Shown piece after piece: positions 26,077 through 33,533 of a stretch of 64,000 nucleotides of DNA; positions within the stretch are counted from its first letter, which is position 1, and every line of letters starts with the position of its first letter. A program made the translations under genes and the position numbers. This DNA is from Nibribacter roseus. Lineage in GTDB: Bacteria > Bacteroidota > Bacteroidia > Cytophagales > Hymenobacteraceae. The stretch covers positions 806,001 through 870,000 of the forward strand of contig NZ_JBHSYQ010000003.1 in assembly GCF_042662225.1 (NCBI RefSeq). The letters run 5' to 3'. The notes beneath the pieces were generated by a model. The model had not been told where the DNA came from. It worked only from the letters and a program-made list of their open reading frames with translations, and searched no databases.

Positions 26077-26104
26077 CAGTTTTTCAGAAAAGAAGCTAAA
26101 AGCG
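26073..26104. repeat. PAL36 copy 7, left arm truncated
   Basis: Right part TTTTTCAGAAAAG AAGCTAAAAGC is recognisable, but the GTTTT end is replaced by the family D sequence GAGGGG. It is followed immediately by family C copy 1. Confidence 0.55.
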
Positions 26105-26155
26105 CCTGCTCAAAAGACCTAGCAGTGTCTTCCAGACCTGCTAGTGTCTGTGCCC
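26105..26155. repeat. family C repeat, copy 1
   Basis: Contains CTAGCAGTGTCTT and CAGACCTGCTAG, which fold on each other as an imperfect hairpin, bounded by CCTGCTCAAAAG. It is inverted relative to copy 2 at 28679-28730, and the two flank the S9 peptidase gene. Confidence 0.8.
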
Positions 26156-26160
26156 AAAGC

Positions 26161-26196
26161 TTTTTTGCGCTCTTTTTGAAAAAGTAGGCCAAAAAC
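26161..26196. repeat. PAL36 copy 8
   Basis: Left end TTTTTTGCGCTC (first G replaced), centre TTTTTGAAAAA, right arm GTAGGCCAAAAAC. It stands between family C and the peptidase terminator. Confidence 0.65.
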
Positions 26197-26197
26197 G

Positions 26198-26229
26198 AAA
26201 GCGCCAGCTCTTTATAGAGCTGGCGCTTT
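26198..26229. terminator. bidirectional terminator between tsaC and the S9 peptidase gene
   Basis: Arms AAAGCGCCAGCTCT and AGAGCTGGCGCTTT with a TTAT loop. It is placed between convergent genes, 21 nt past the peptidase stop codon. Confidence 0.88.
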
Positions 26230-26249
26230 ATCATTATATAAACTTCAGC

Positions 26250-28448
26250 TTATAGGTTCTTCAGCACGAAGTCAGTCATTTTAGTGAACAGGTGGATACT
26301 GGTGTTGCCGCCGCTAATGCCATGATGCCGGTTAGGGTAGTAGGCACTGTCAAAAGGTTTATTCGCTTTTACCAAGGCATTTACCATTTCAATGGAATTT
26401 TGGAAGTGCACATTATCATCACCGGTGCCGTGAATGAGCAGGTACTTGCCACGCAGCCTGTCGGCAAAGAATACCGGTGAATTCTGGTCATACCCATCAG
26501 GGTTTTCCTGTGGCGTTTTCAGGAAACGCTCGGTGTAAATGGTGTCATAGAAGCGCCAGTTGGTCACCGGAGCCACCGCAATAGCGGCTTTGAACACATC
26601 GGCTCCTTTGGTAATGGCCAGTGAACTCATGTAGCCCCCGAAGCTCCAGCCCCAGATACCAATACGGTCTTTGTCTACAAACGGTAAACCACCTAAATGT
26701 TTGGCGCCTTCAATCTGGTCTATGGTTTCATAATGCCCCAAGTTGCCGTAGGTTAATTTTTTGAAGTCTGAGCCACGGCCACCGGTGCCACGGTTGTCAA
26801 TAACGGCAATAATGTAGCCTTGCTGCGTGAGGTAGCTGTGCCATAAGTAGTTGCGGCCACCCCAGCTGTCTACCACCTGCTGGCTGCCCGGGCCGCCGTA
26901 CAGGAACATCAAAACCGGGTACTTCTTGTTCGGGTCAAAATCAACGGGTTTAATGGTGTAGCCGTTCAGGGTCACATCGTCTTTGGTCTTAAACTGGAAG
27001 AATTCAGCCTTCGGAATGCTGTAGTTCGTCAATGTGGTTTTAAGCCGCTCATTTTGCTCCAGCACTTTCACCTGCTTGCCGGCAGCGGTATATAAACTTA
27101 CTGTTACCGGGGTGTTGATGGTGCTGTGGTAATCTATGAAATAGCTGTAGTCGCGGCTCATGTTGATAGAGTGCGAGCCTTTGGCTGGGGTAAGATTTTT
27201 CTTCCCTTTACCGTTCAGCTTGATGCTGTACAGGTGTCGCTCCAGCGGTGATACCTCAGTGGAGGAGTAGTACACCAAGCCATTTTTCTCGTCTACGCCA
27301 TAGAAGTTGTCAACCTCCCAGTTGCCCTTGGTGATTTGGCGCACCAGTTTGCCGTTCAAATCATACAGGTACAGGTGCTTAAAGCCGTCTCTCTCTGAGC
27401 TGAACACAAACTGTTTGCCGTTTTTCAGGTAAGTAAGGTCATCATTAATGTCTACATAGGCTTTGTCTTTATCCGTTAGAACCACTTTGCTTTGTCCGGT
27501 TTTAGAATCGGCGTGCAGAATCTCCAGCGTGTTCTGCAGGCGGTTCATGCGGCGGATAGACAGTAGGTTAGGTGTGTTGGTCCAGTTGATGCGCGGAATG
27601 TACTGGTCGTTCTCCGGCCCAACGTCCATTTTGGTTGATTTTCCAGTTTTTAGGTCGAAAACGGAAATAGAGACAATGGCATTTTTTTCACCGGCTTTCG
27701 GGTATTTGAATTTGTAGTCCTGCGGATAAAGCGGACCCCACACTTGCATGTTATATTCGGGTACTTGGCTCTCGTCAAAGGTGTAGTAGGCAATTTGCGT
27801 ACCGTCCGGCGACCAAAAGAACGCCTGCGCGAACCCGAATTCCTCTTCATACACCCAATCGGTGGAGCCGTTGATGATGAAGTTCCACTTGCCGTCAGTA
27901 GTAATCTGGCGCTCCTGCATGGTGGCCATGTCTACATAGAACAGGTTGTTGTCACGCACAAATGCCACAAACTTGTTATCAGGCGAGAAGGTAGCGTAGC
28001 TCTGTTTACCGCCTTGGCTCAGCTTCTGCAGTTTTTGGTTTTCACGGTCGTACACGTAGAAATGGCCTTTGCTGCTGCGGCGGTAGATAGGCTCATGCTC
28101 GGTTTCAAATAAGATTTTGGTTTCGTCTCCGCTGAAGCCGAAGTCATCATAATCCAAAATCTTGTCGTTGATTTTTAGGGCATCGCCTTTTAAAATGATG
28201 CTGTGTGTTTGCCCGCTGCGTACGTCTACCTGCACAATGTCCACGGCTTTGGTGGCTTGGTCAGCCACTTGAGAGGAGTAGAATTGGCCGTCTCGCATCC
28301 AGTTGACGCCGTACACCGAGCGCGCCTGAAACGTGCCCTTTCTAAAGATATCGTCTAAGGTGAATTCCTGTTTTTGCTGGGCTTGTGCGCCTCCTGCCAA
28401 AGCAAGGCAGAATACCGCCCACAGCAGACGGTTAAATGTATGTTTCAT
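26250..28448 (-). CDS. S9 family peptidase, dipeptidyl peptidase IV type
   Basis: A 732-residue exported serine peptidase. Signal peptide MKHTFNRLLWAVFCLALAGGAQA; N-terminal eight-bladed beta-propeller (DPPIV_N, about 40-470) with the conserved YEEEFGFAQAFFWSPDGTQIAYYTFDE, whose double Glu binds the free N-terminus of substrates; C-terminal alpha/beta hydrolase with GWSFGGYMSS (Ser about 602), GTGDDNVHF (Asp about 677) and YPNRHHGISGG (His about 709). It should release X-Pro dipeptides in the periplasm. Both flanks carry inverted copies of repeat family C. Confidence 0.95.
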   Translation of the reverse strand: MKHTFNRLLWAVFCLALAGGAQAQQKQEFTLDDIFRKGTFQARSVYGVNWMRDGQFYSSQVADQATKAVDIVQVDVRSGQTHSIILKGDALKINDKILDYDDFGFSGDETKILFETEHEPIYRRSSKGHFYVYDRENQKLQKLSQGGKQSYATFSPDNKFVAFVRDNNLFYVDMATMQERQITTDGKWNFIINGSTDWVYEEEFGFAQAFFWSPDGTQIAYYTFDESQVPEYNMQVWGPLYPQDYKFKYPKAGEKNAIVSISVFDLKTGKSTKMDVGPENDQYIPRINWTNTPNLLSIRRMNRLQNTLEILHADSKTGQSKVVLTDKDKAYVDINDDLTYLKNGKQFVFSSERDGFKHLYLYDLNGKLVRQITKGNWEVDNFYGVDEKNGLVYYSSTEVSPLERHLYSIKLNGKGKKNLTPAKGSHSINMSRDYSYFIDYHSTINTPVTVSLYTAAGKQVKVLEQNERLKTTLTNYSIPKAEFFQFKTKDDVTLNGYTIKPVDFDPNKKYPVLMFLYGGPGSQQVVDSWGGRNYLWHSYLTQQGYIIAVIDNRGTGGRGSDFKKLTYGNLGHYETIDQIEGAKHLGGLPFVDKDRIGIWGWSFGGYMSSLAITKGADVFKAAIAVAPVTNWRFYDTIYTERFLKTPQENPDGYDQNSPVFFADRLRGKYLLIHGTGDDNVHFQNSIEMVNALVKANKPFDSAYYPNRHHGISGGNTSIHLFTKMTDFVLKNL

Positions 28449-28525
28449 TTGTTTGTTAAGAAGTTCGTAGCCTTAAAAATAGGCAAATTATTTAAGAATG
28501 GCAGAAGGGAACAAGCGTTCGTTTT

Positions 28526-28558
28526 TGATTGTCGGTTGTTTGTTGTTGATTGTTTAGG
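28526..28558. repeat. simple-word repeat, left member of an inverted pair
   Basis: Reads TTTGATTGTCGGTTGTTTG then TTGTTGATTGTTTA. It is a loose reverse complement of the CAATCAACAATCAGCAAC words at 28984-29033. Confidence 0.6.
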
Positions 28559-28678
28559 GAAGAGGGAGGTTGTGCTTAGAGTTAGCGCCAGCGCTCTACG
28601 CTCAAGAGGACAGCCAATCTCCAGATTGGCGTTGGACGAATTACGTGGCAAGGATGGACACCTATAGAAACTGCTGTT

Positions 28679-28730
28679 GGCATAGACACTAGCAGGTCTG
28701 AAAGACACTGCTAGGCCTTTTGAGCAGGTG
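28679..28730. repeat. family C repeat, copy 2 (inverted)
   Basis: GGCATAGACACTAGCAGGTC followed by TGAAAGACACTGCTAGGCC and TTTTGAGCAGG. As reverse complement it matches copy 1 over about 50 nt with a few changes. It abuts PAL36 copy 9, mirroring the PAL36-family C junction at 26104. Confidence 0.8.
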
Positions 28731-28765
28731 TTTTTGAGCTATTTTCTGGAAAAGAGGCTTAAAAC
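28730..28765. repeat. PAL36 copy 9
   Basis: Arms GTTTTTGAGCTA and GAGGCTTAAAAC around TTTTCTGGAAAA. It starts at the last base of family C copy 2, so the two may move or spread as a unit. Confidence 0.75.
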
Positions 28766-28832
28766 GCATTTATACGAATATCAAATTGTTTTCTATTCTT
28801 AGAAGCCGTTTAGAATTTTCTTATAAAGGACT

Positions 28833-28854
28833 GGCGCAAGCGTCCGCTTGTGCC
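28833..28854. repeat. family B repeat, left arm of composite 1
   Basis: GGCGCAAGCGTCCGCTTGTG plus CC. It is itself nearly palindromic, and pairs exactly, apart from no mismatches seen, with the inverted arm at 28909-28930. Confidence 0.88.
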
Positions 28855-28869
28855 TTAAAAAGAGCTTCT

Positions 28870-28905
28870 GTTTCTGGACTGTTTTTATAAAAGTAGCCCA
28901 AAAAC
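28870..28905. repeat. PAL36 copy 10, centre of composite 1
   Basis: Arms GTTTCTGGACTG and GTAGCCCAAAAAC with centre TTTTTATAAAA. It is bracketed by the inverted family B arms 15 nt to the left and 3 nt to the right. Confidence 0.8.
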
Positions 28906-28908
28906 GTC

Positions 28909-28930
28909 GGCACAAGCGGACGCTTGCGCC
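28909..28930. repeat. family B repeat, right arm of composite 1
   Basis: GGCACAAGCGGACGCTTGCG plus CC, the exact reverse complement of 28833-28854. The whole composite spans 98 nt. Confidence 0.88.
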
Positions 28931-28983
28931 ATGTAAACGCAATAAAATAAACCTGAAATGAATGCTTTAAACAGGTTCTTAGA

Positions 28984-29033
28984 TAACAATCAACAATCAG
29001 CAACCAACAATCAAAACAACAACTAATAATCAA
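28984..29033. repeat. simple-word repeat, right member of an inverted pair
   Basis: CAATCAACAATCAGCAACC followed by AACAATCAAAACAACAAC and TAATAATCAAAG. It runs into the 3' end of the aldehyde dehydrogenase gene. Related CAATCAACTATCAACAATCA words occur at 31470-31498. Confidence 0.6.
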
Positions 29034-30472
29034 AGTTTTACGCACACGTTCTGCGGCTCGGTGAAAAACCGCAGTACTTCCCAACCACCTTCACGGCCCA
29101 CGCCACTTTGTTTCATGCCACCGAAGGGAGTGCGCAAATCGCGGAGGAGCCATGTGTTCACCCACACAATGCCCGATTGCAAAGAATGTGCTACGCGGTG
29201 GGCGCGGGTAAGGTCTTGGGTCCAGACGGAGGCGGCAAGGCCATAGTCAGTGTAATTGGCGAAGTGAACGGCTTCTTCCTCAGAATCAAAAGGTCTTAGC
29301 GTGACCACTGGTCCAAAGATTTCTTCAGTGTTGGTGCGGCAGGAGTGGGAGAGACTTTCGAATACAGTTGGCTGCAGAAAATACCCGTTAGCGCAGCGGC
29401 CTTCCATCCGCACGCGTTCGCCACCGGTGAGCAAGGTGCCACCTTCTTCTTTGGCCAATGCAATGTAGTTCATTACTTTCTGCAGGTGTTGTTCTGAGAC
29501 CAAAGCGCCTAGTTTAGTGTCAACTGCTAAAGGGTCACCCACTTGCAAGTTCCTTACTTTCTCCAGAAAAGCAGTTTTAAATTTCTCATATAGTGGGCGT
29601 TCTACCAGAATGCGGGAGCCACACAGGCAGATTTGCCCTTGGTTTGCGAAAGCAGCCCGAACAGCGGTGTCTACTGTTTTTTCAAAGTCGCAGTCGGCAA
29701 ATATGATGGTGGCGTTTTTGCCTCCTAACTCAAGTGACAGTTTCTTGAACATAGGAGCAGCTACCTGCGCAATGGCTTTACCGGTTTGGGTGCCGCCGGT
29801 AAAGGAGATGGCTTTGACTTCTGGGTGTGCCACCATAGCTGCGCCCACTTTGGGGCCGGTGCCGTGCACAATGTTCAGTACCCCCGCCGGAAGACTAGCT
29901 TCCACGCAAAGTTCCGCCAGCAGATGGGCCGTGTACGGAGTTATTTCAGAGGGCTTGGCCACCACGCAATTTCCGGCGGCCAGGGCCGGCGCAATCTTCC
30001 AGGTAAATAAATAAAGCGGGAGGTTCCACGGGGAAATGCACGCCACCACGCCCAACGGTCTGCGCACGGTGTAGTTCACCGCCACCCCCTCCATAAAGTG
30101 CGACTCAGACGCGAAATGCTGAATGCCCGTTCCGAAAAAATGCAGGTTACTGCTGGCGCGGGGAATGTCTATTGTCTTGGCGAGTTGCAGGGGCTTGCCA
30201 TTGTCAGTGGTCTCGGCTTCAGCCAAACGATCTAGATTCTGGTCAATCAGCTCCGAGAGCCGCATCAGGTGACGACCCCGCTTTTCCGCCGGCAGCACAG
30301 ACCAAGACGGGAATGCCGCCTGTGCCGCTTCCACCGCCGCCTGCACATCCCGCTCATCAGAATCAGGTATCTGAGAGAAAACCCCGCCCGTGGCTGGATT
30401 TATGTTTGGCAAATATGTACCAGAGGCAGGCGGGGAGAAGGTGCCGTTGATGTAGTTCTGGAGGTGCAGCAT
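29030..30472 (-). CDS. aldehyde dehydrogenase, probable 2-aminomuconate-6-semialdehyde dehydrogenase
   Basis: A 480-residue NAD-dependent aldehyde dehydrogenase. Catalytic features are SPWNLPLYLFTWKIAPALAA (Asn150), NCVVAKPSE (Lys173), LSLELGGKNATIIF (Glu248) and QGQICLCGSRI (Cys282). The family that oxidises 2-aminomuconate- or 2-hydroxymuconate-6-semialdehyde is the best guess, because neighbours encode 3-hydroxyanthranilate dioxygenase, ACMS decarboxylase and kynureninase. The reaction would give 2-aminomuconate. It lies 74 nt downstream of the SDR gene on the same strand and is likely in its transcript. General betaine-aldehyde or succinate-semialdehyde activity cannot be excluded. Confidence 0.9.
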   Translation of the reverse strand: MLHLQNYINGTFSPPASGTYLPNINPATGGVFSQIPDSDERDVQAAVEAAQAAFPSWSVLPAEKRGRHLMRLSELIDQNLDRLAEAETTDNGKPLQLAKTIDIPRASSNLHFFGTGIQHFASESHFMEGVAVNYTVRRPLGVVACISPWNLPLYLFTWKIAPALAAGNCVVAKPSEITPYTAHLLAELCVEASLPAGVLNIVHGTGPKVGAAMVAHPEVKAISFTGGTQTGKAIAQVAAPMFKKLSLELGGKNATIIFADCDFEKTVDTAVRAAFANQGQICLCGSRILVERPLYEKFKTAFLEKVRNLQVGDPLAVDTKLGALVSEQHLQKVMNYIALAKEEGGTLLTGGERVRMEGRCANGYFLQPTVFESLSHSCRTNTEEIFGPVVTLRPFDSEEEAVHFANYTDYGLAASVWTQDLTRAHRVAHSLQSGIVWVNTWLLRDLRTPFGGMKQSGVGREGGWEVLRFFTEPQNVCVKL

Positions 30473-30501
30473 AAAGGATGCTAAAAGTTAGACGCTGGAT
30501 G

Positions 30502-30545
30502 TAAGACACAAGACTCAGGACTCGCTACTCAGAACTCAAGACTCT
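30502..30545. repeat. simple-word repeat, left of SDR gene
   Basis: Built of AGACACAAGACTCAGGACTC and CTACTCAGAACTCAAGACTC words. The inverted counterpart lies at 31347-31374, so the pair brackets the SDR gene. Confidence 0.55.
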
Positions 30546-30546
30546 T

Positions 30547-31335
30547 CTAAAGGTTTCCGGTCCGGCCGCCGTCTACGGGTATGTTGACGCCGTTGATGTA
30601 GCCTGCCGCCGGGGAAGCCAGAAAAGCCGCCGCGGCCGCTACCTCGTGAGGCTCCGCGAAACGGTTGGCCGGAATGCCCGCCAATATTTCCTGCTCTACT
30701 TCCTCTCTAGAGAGTCCGGTCTTCTGCATTTTGCTTTCAATCAGGGCATGGTGCCGTGCCGTGACCGTGGCGCCAGGCAAAACGTTGTTCACTGTAATGC
30801 CAAAGGGAGCAAGCTCAAAAGACAAAGTTTTCGCCCAGTTGGCTACGGCGCCTCTTATGGTGTTAGACACGCCCAAACCTTTAATGGGCTGCTTCACCGA
30901 AGTAGAAATAATGTTGATGATGCGCCCGTATTCTGCTTTTTTCATATATGGCACCACCGCCTGCGCCAGAATATGGTTACAGATGAGGTGGGCGGCGAAA
31001 GCTTTCTCAAACTCATCAACGGCGGCGTCTATGGCTGGCCCGCCTGCCGGTCCGCCAGTGTTGTTAACCAGAATATGCACCTGCCCAACCTCTTGTAAAT
31101 GTTTTTCCACCTGTTCCTGCACCTCCTGCGGACGGGTAAAGTCTGCCACCAGGTACTTGTGTAACTGTCCGCTGGAAACATCTAGCTGAAGCAGGCTTTT
31201 CTGGAGGCGTTCTTCACTGCGGGCAACTAAAGTAACGGTGGCACCTAATTGAGCTAGTTCTAAGGCAACGGCTTGTCCAATGCCTTGGGAGCTGCCGCAC
31301 ACAATGGCGTGCTTGTGCTGTAAGTTTAAATCCAT
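30547..31335 (-). CDS. SDR family protein with altered catalytic residues, linked to the kynurenine genes
   Basis: A 262-residue Rossmann-fold protein of the short-chain dehydrogenase family. The cofactor motif CGSSQGIGQAVALEL (13-27) and NNTGGPAGG (91-99) are normal. The YxxxK catalytic motif is not: the aligned segment reads GLGVSNTIRGAVANWAKTLS, giving Ser157 for Tyr and Arg161 for Lys. The C-terminus INGVNIPVDGGRTGNL is typical. This SNTxR branch is known in SDR databases, but its chemistry is unclear. It precedes the aldehyde dehydrogenase gene and is divergent from the dioxygenase gene, so a role in aminomuconate metabolism is plausible. Confidence 0.88.
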   Translation of the reverse strand: MDLNLQHKHAIVCGSSQGIGQAVALELAQLGATVTLVARSEERLQKSLLQLDVSSGQLHKYLVADFTRPQEVQEQVEKHLQEVGQVHILVNNTGGPAGGPAIDAAVDEFEKAFAAHLICNHILAQAVVPYMKKAEYGRIINIISTSVKQPIKGLGVSNTIRGAVANWAKTLSFELAPFGITVNNVLPGATVTARHHALIESKMQKTGLSREEVEQEILAGIPANRFAEPHEVAAAAAFLASPAAGYINGVNIPVDGGRTGNL

Positions 31336-31346
31336 TATAGAAATGT

Positions 31347-31374
31347 TCTGAGTCTTGAGTTCTGAATTCTGAGT
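31347..31374. repeat. simple-word repeat, right of SDR gene
   Basis: TCTGAGTCTTGAGTTCTG followed by AATTCTGAGT, the reverse complement of the CTCAGAACTCAAGACTC words at 30526-30545. Confidence 0.55.
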
Positions 31375-31505
31375 GGTTAAAATAGGGAATTGTGCGTTGA
31401 TATCCTGCTTTTCGAGCTGGTCACTTTAAACCGGACTTGAGACAATTATGATAAATGAGTACTGACAAAAACAATCAACTATCAACAATCAGCAATTATA
31501 AAGGT

Positions 31506-31541
31506 GTTTTTAATCTGTTTTTCAGAAATTAGGCTGAAAAC
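31506..31541. repeat. PAL36 copy 11
   Basis: Arms GTTTTTAATCTG and TAGGCTGAAAAC around TTTTTCAGAAA. It lies in the divergent spacer between the SDR gene and the dioxygenase gene, so at this site it cannot be a simple 3' terminator for either. Confidence 0.7.
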
Positions 31542-31628
31542 AGAAATTACCTTTTCGCAGAAGGTTTCGTACCTTGGGACGTCCCTGTGCCTAAATCAGG
31601 AAATACAAGACTATTCAATTTTACCGTC

Positions 31629-32156
31629 ATGGCCTTACAACCCGCTTTTAACTTTAAACAATGGATAGAGGAACACCGCCACCTGCTTAAGCCACCAGTA
31701 GGTAACCAGCAGGTGTATAAAGACAATAAAGATTTTATAGTGATGGTGGTAGGTGGCCCTAATTCGCGTAAAGATTACCACGTGAACAACGGCGAGGAGT
31801 TCTTTTACCAGCTAGAAGGCGACATAGTGCTGAAGGTAATTGACGAGGGCGAGTTTAAAGACATTGAAATCAAAGAAGGAAGTATTTTCCTGCTGCCGCC
31901 CAACGTGCCCCACTCCCCGCGCCGTGGCCCCAACACCGTAGGGCTGGTGATGGAGCGCTACCGCGATGAGACCGAGTTAGACGGTTTTCAGTGGTACTGC
32001 GAAAACTGCAACAATAAATTATACGAAGAGCATATTCCGGTGTCAGACATTGTAGGGCAGTTACCCGTAGTAATGAATAAGTTCTGGGCTTCAGAAGAGC
32101 TGCGTACCTGCAATACCTGCGGCGAAGTTTTGGAGAAGCCGGTGGTGGCACAGTAG
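31629..32156 (+). CDS. nbaC: 3-hydroxyanthranilate 3,4-dioxygenase
   Basis: Opens the ring of 3-hydroxyanthranilate with O2 to 2-amino-3-carboxymuconate semialdehyde (ACMS). The 175-residue cupin has iron ligands His51, Glu57 and His95 in DYHVNNGEEFFYQLEGD and VPHSPRRGP, and substrate arginines Arg47 and Arg99. A C-terminal rubredoxin-like site has two CxxC motifs (Cys124/127 and Cys161/164), typical of the bacterial enzyme and absent in animals. I use the ATG at 31629 since the family begins there, not the upstream GTG at 31587. ACMS is used by the decarboxylase at 39062-40117. Confidence 0.97.
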   Translation: MALQPAFNFKQWIEEHRHLLKPPVGNQQVYKDNKDFIVMVVGGPNSRKDYHVNNGEEFFYQLEGDIVLKVIDEGEFKDIEIKEGSIFLLPPNVPHSPRRGPNTVGLVMERYRDETELDGFQWYCENCNNKLYEEHIPVSDIVGQLPVVMNKFWASEELRTCNTCGEVLEKPVVAQ

Positions 32157-32225
32157 ATGCAACACCACCATGATAGTTCTTTATAAAGTAGTACCTTGCC
32201 AAGGTAAGGTCAATTAAAAATTTTT

Positions 32226-32618
32226 ATGATAGTTAGAGAGGAGCTGCCTGGGCTAAAGGTGGAGATAGACGAAAAATCATCAGTTATCATACTACATTGG
32301 TCAAATAAATTCACTGTTGAGGAGTTTAGGCAGGCATGTTTGTGGTGTTTGGAAAGAGTAACTGCTTTAAAGATCAAGTTTTGGCTAGCAGACTCTTCTA
32401 ACATTGCAAGGCTTGAAACTGAAAATCAAAAGTGGACAAGCGGGTTTCTGTTGCCTAAACTTTCAGAGGTGGGGTTGAAAAAAATGGCTTTAGTGATTCC
32501 GGAAGATCTTTATAGCCATTTGGCCATTTCTACCATTATTGTAGAGGCAAAAGATAATATTCAATTTGACACCCATTACTTTGTGAAAGTAGAAGAAGCG
32601 TTGGCCTGGCTGAAATGA
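32226..32618 (+). CDS. STAS-like small protein, type A copy 1
   Basis: A 130-residue cytosolic protein. It is one of four small related genes in the order A-B-A-B. Strand-helix pattern and the ending FVKVEEALAWLK match the SpoIIAA/STAS-like small proteins that are numerous in Hymenobacteraceae. Landmarks are ILHWSNKFTVEEFRQACLWC, IKFWLADSSNI, WTSGFLLPKLSEVGLKKMAL and VIPEDLYSHLAISTI. The phosphorylated Ser of true anti-sigma antagonists is not evident at DSSN. Function unknown; regulatory partner switching is a guess. Confidence 0.78.
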   Translation: MIVREELPGLKVEIDEKSSVIILHWSNKFTVEEFRQACLWCLERVTALKIKFWLADSSNIARLETENQKWTSGFLLPKLSEVGLKKMALVIPEDLYSHLAISTIIVEAKDNIQFDTHYFVKVEEALAWLK

Positions 32619-32689
32619 AGCCTGTAGAGTAAATCATAGTTTTTCTGATAGAAACTAAAACATCAGAGGTTCTTACCTTGCTTTAACGA

Positions 32690-33097
32690 ATGATTATATC
32701 TAATAAATTATTGCACCTCGACTATGACCCTTCTATTGACGTTCTGTTTGTAGAATGGCCAGACTTCAACAACTACTCCCTTGCTGAACTACACTATACT
32801 TTAGAATCATTAGTGGAGACAATACGAAGTTATGATATAAAGAACTTATTAGTTGATGCAACAAAAACTGTGGTGGCCATAGACCAAGGAGACTATGAGG
32901 AGATATCAGGTAAGTTTGCCCAGAACCTGCTCACCACCCGTTTGCAAAAACTGGCACGACTTGTGAGTGATAGCTCCGTAAGGGAAAGACATGTGGAAAA
33001 TTTCAAGAAGAAGTCTAACTTTAGTTTTGAGTTAGAGTCGTTTAGTACCAAAGAAGAGGCATTGGCCTGGATTAGAGATAGGGAAGTCATCTCATAA
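32690..33097 (+). CDS. STAS-like small protein, type B copy 1
   Basis: A 135-residue protein of the second type. MIISNKLLHLDYDPSIDVLF, VEWPDFNNYSLAELHYTLES and IKNLLVDATKTVVAIDQGDY give the same strand-helix order as type A, and the end reads EEALAWI. Type A and type B look distantly homologous to each other and much closer to their own second copies. It lies 71 nt after type A copy 1 with a TTACCTTGC word before the start, also seen as TACCTTGCC before the first gene. Confidence 0.78.
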   Translation: MIISNKLLHLDYDPSIDVLFVEWPDFNNYSLAELHYTLESLVETIRSYDIKNLLVDATKTVVAIDQGDYEEISGKFAQNLLTTRLQKLARLVSDSSVRERHVENFKKKSNFSFELESFSTKEEALAWIRDREVIS

Positions 33098-33140
33098 AAA
33101 ACTCTGCAACCGTTATTGCTGTTGCTTGTAATTTCAGATA

Positions 33141-33533
33141 ATGATAGTGAAAGAATTTCCATTCCTGCGCATTGATGTAAACGAAAAAACGTCTGTGATC
33201 ACCATGGATTGGTCAGGCTCGTTTACGTCTGCCCAGTTCAGGGAGGCGGTGACCTATTGCATGGATGTGGTAGCCGAAAAAAAACTCAAATATTGGCTGG
33301 CTAACTCCAGTCTTATAGGTGAAATTCAGCCTGCCGACCAAAAATGGACAAGTGAAACGTTGCTTCCCCGGCTATCTGAGTTAGGCGTTAGGAAAGTTGC
33401 CTTGGTTATACCCGAAGACTTAGACAGCCATTTAGCCATAACCACCATCATGGTGCGGGGTAAGGAAAAGTCTACTTTTGAAAGCCACTATTTCGTGAAA
33501 AAAGAAGAAGCCTTGGCCTGGTTTAAATCATGA
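33141..33533 (+). CDS. STAS-like small protein, type A copy 2
   Basis: A 130-residue paralogue of the gene at 32226. Shared landmarks are ITMDWSGSFTSAQFREAV, KYWLANSSLIGEI, QKWTSETLLPRLSELGVRKV, LVIPEDLDSHLAITTIMV and HYFVKKEEALAWFK. It begins 43 nt after the preceding type B gene. About half the positions look identical to copy 1, suggesting an old duplication of an A-B pair. Confidence 0.78.
   Translation: MIVKEFPFLRIDVNEKTSVITMDWSGSFTSAQFREAVTYCMDVVAEKKLKYWLANSSLIGEIQPADQKWTSETLLPRLSELGVRKVALVIPEDLDSHLAITTIMVRGKEKSTFESHYFVKKEEALAWFKS

Larger units (their letters stand above)
28449..29029. other. 581-nt gene-free spacer built of nested repeats
   Basis: No credible reading frame. From left to right: simple-word sequence (28526-28558), a GCCAATCTCCAGATTGGC palindrome near 28609-28628, family C copy 2, PAL36 copy 9, family B copy 1, PAL36 copy 10, family B copy 2, and simple-word sequence again in inverted form (28984-29033). 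Confidence 0.85.

Noticed and set aside
26105..28730. Compound transposon carrying the S9 peptidase
   Set aside because: The flanking repeats are about 50 nt, no transposase or target duplication was seen, and a third copy stands alone elsewhere.
30646..31189. Two long + strand frames opposite the SDR gene
   Set aside because: They are antisense to a clear Rossmann-fold protein and have no domain of their own.
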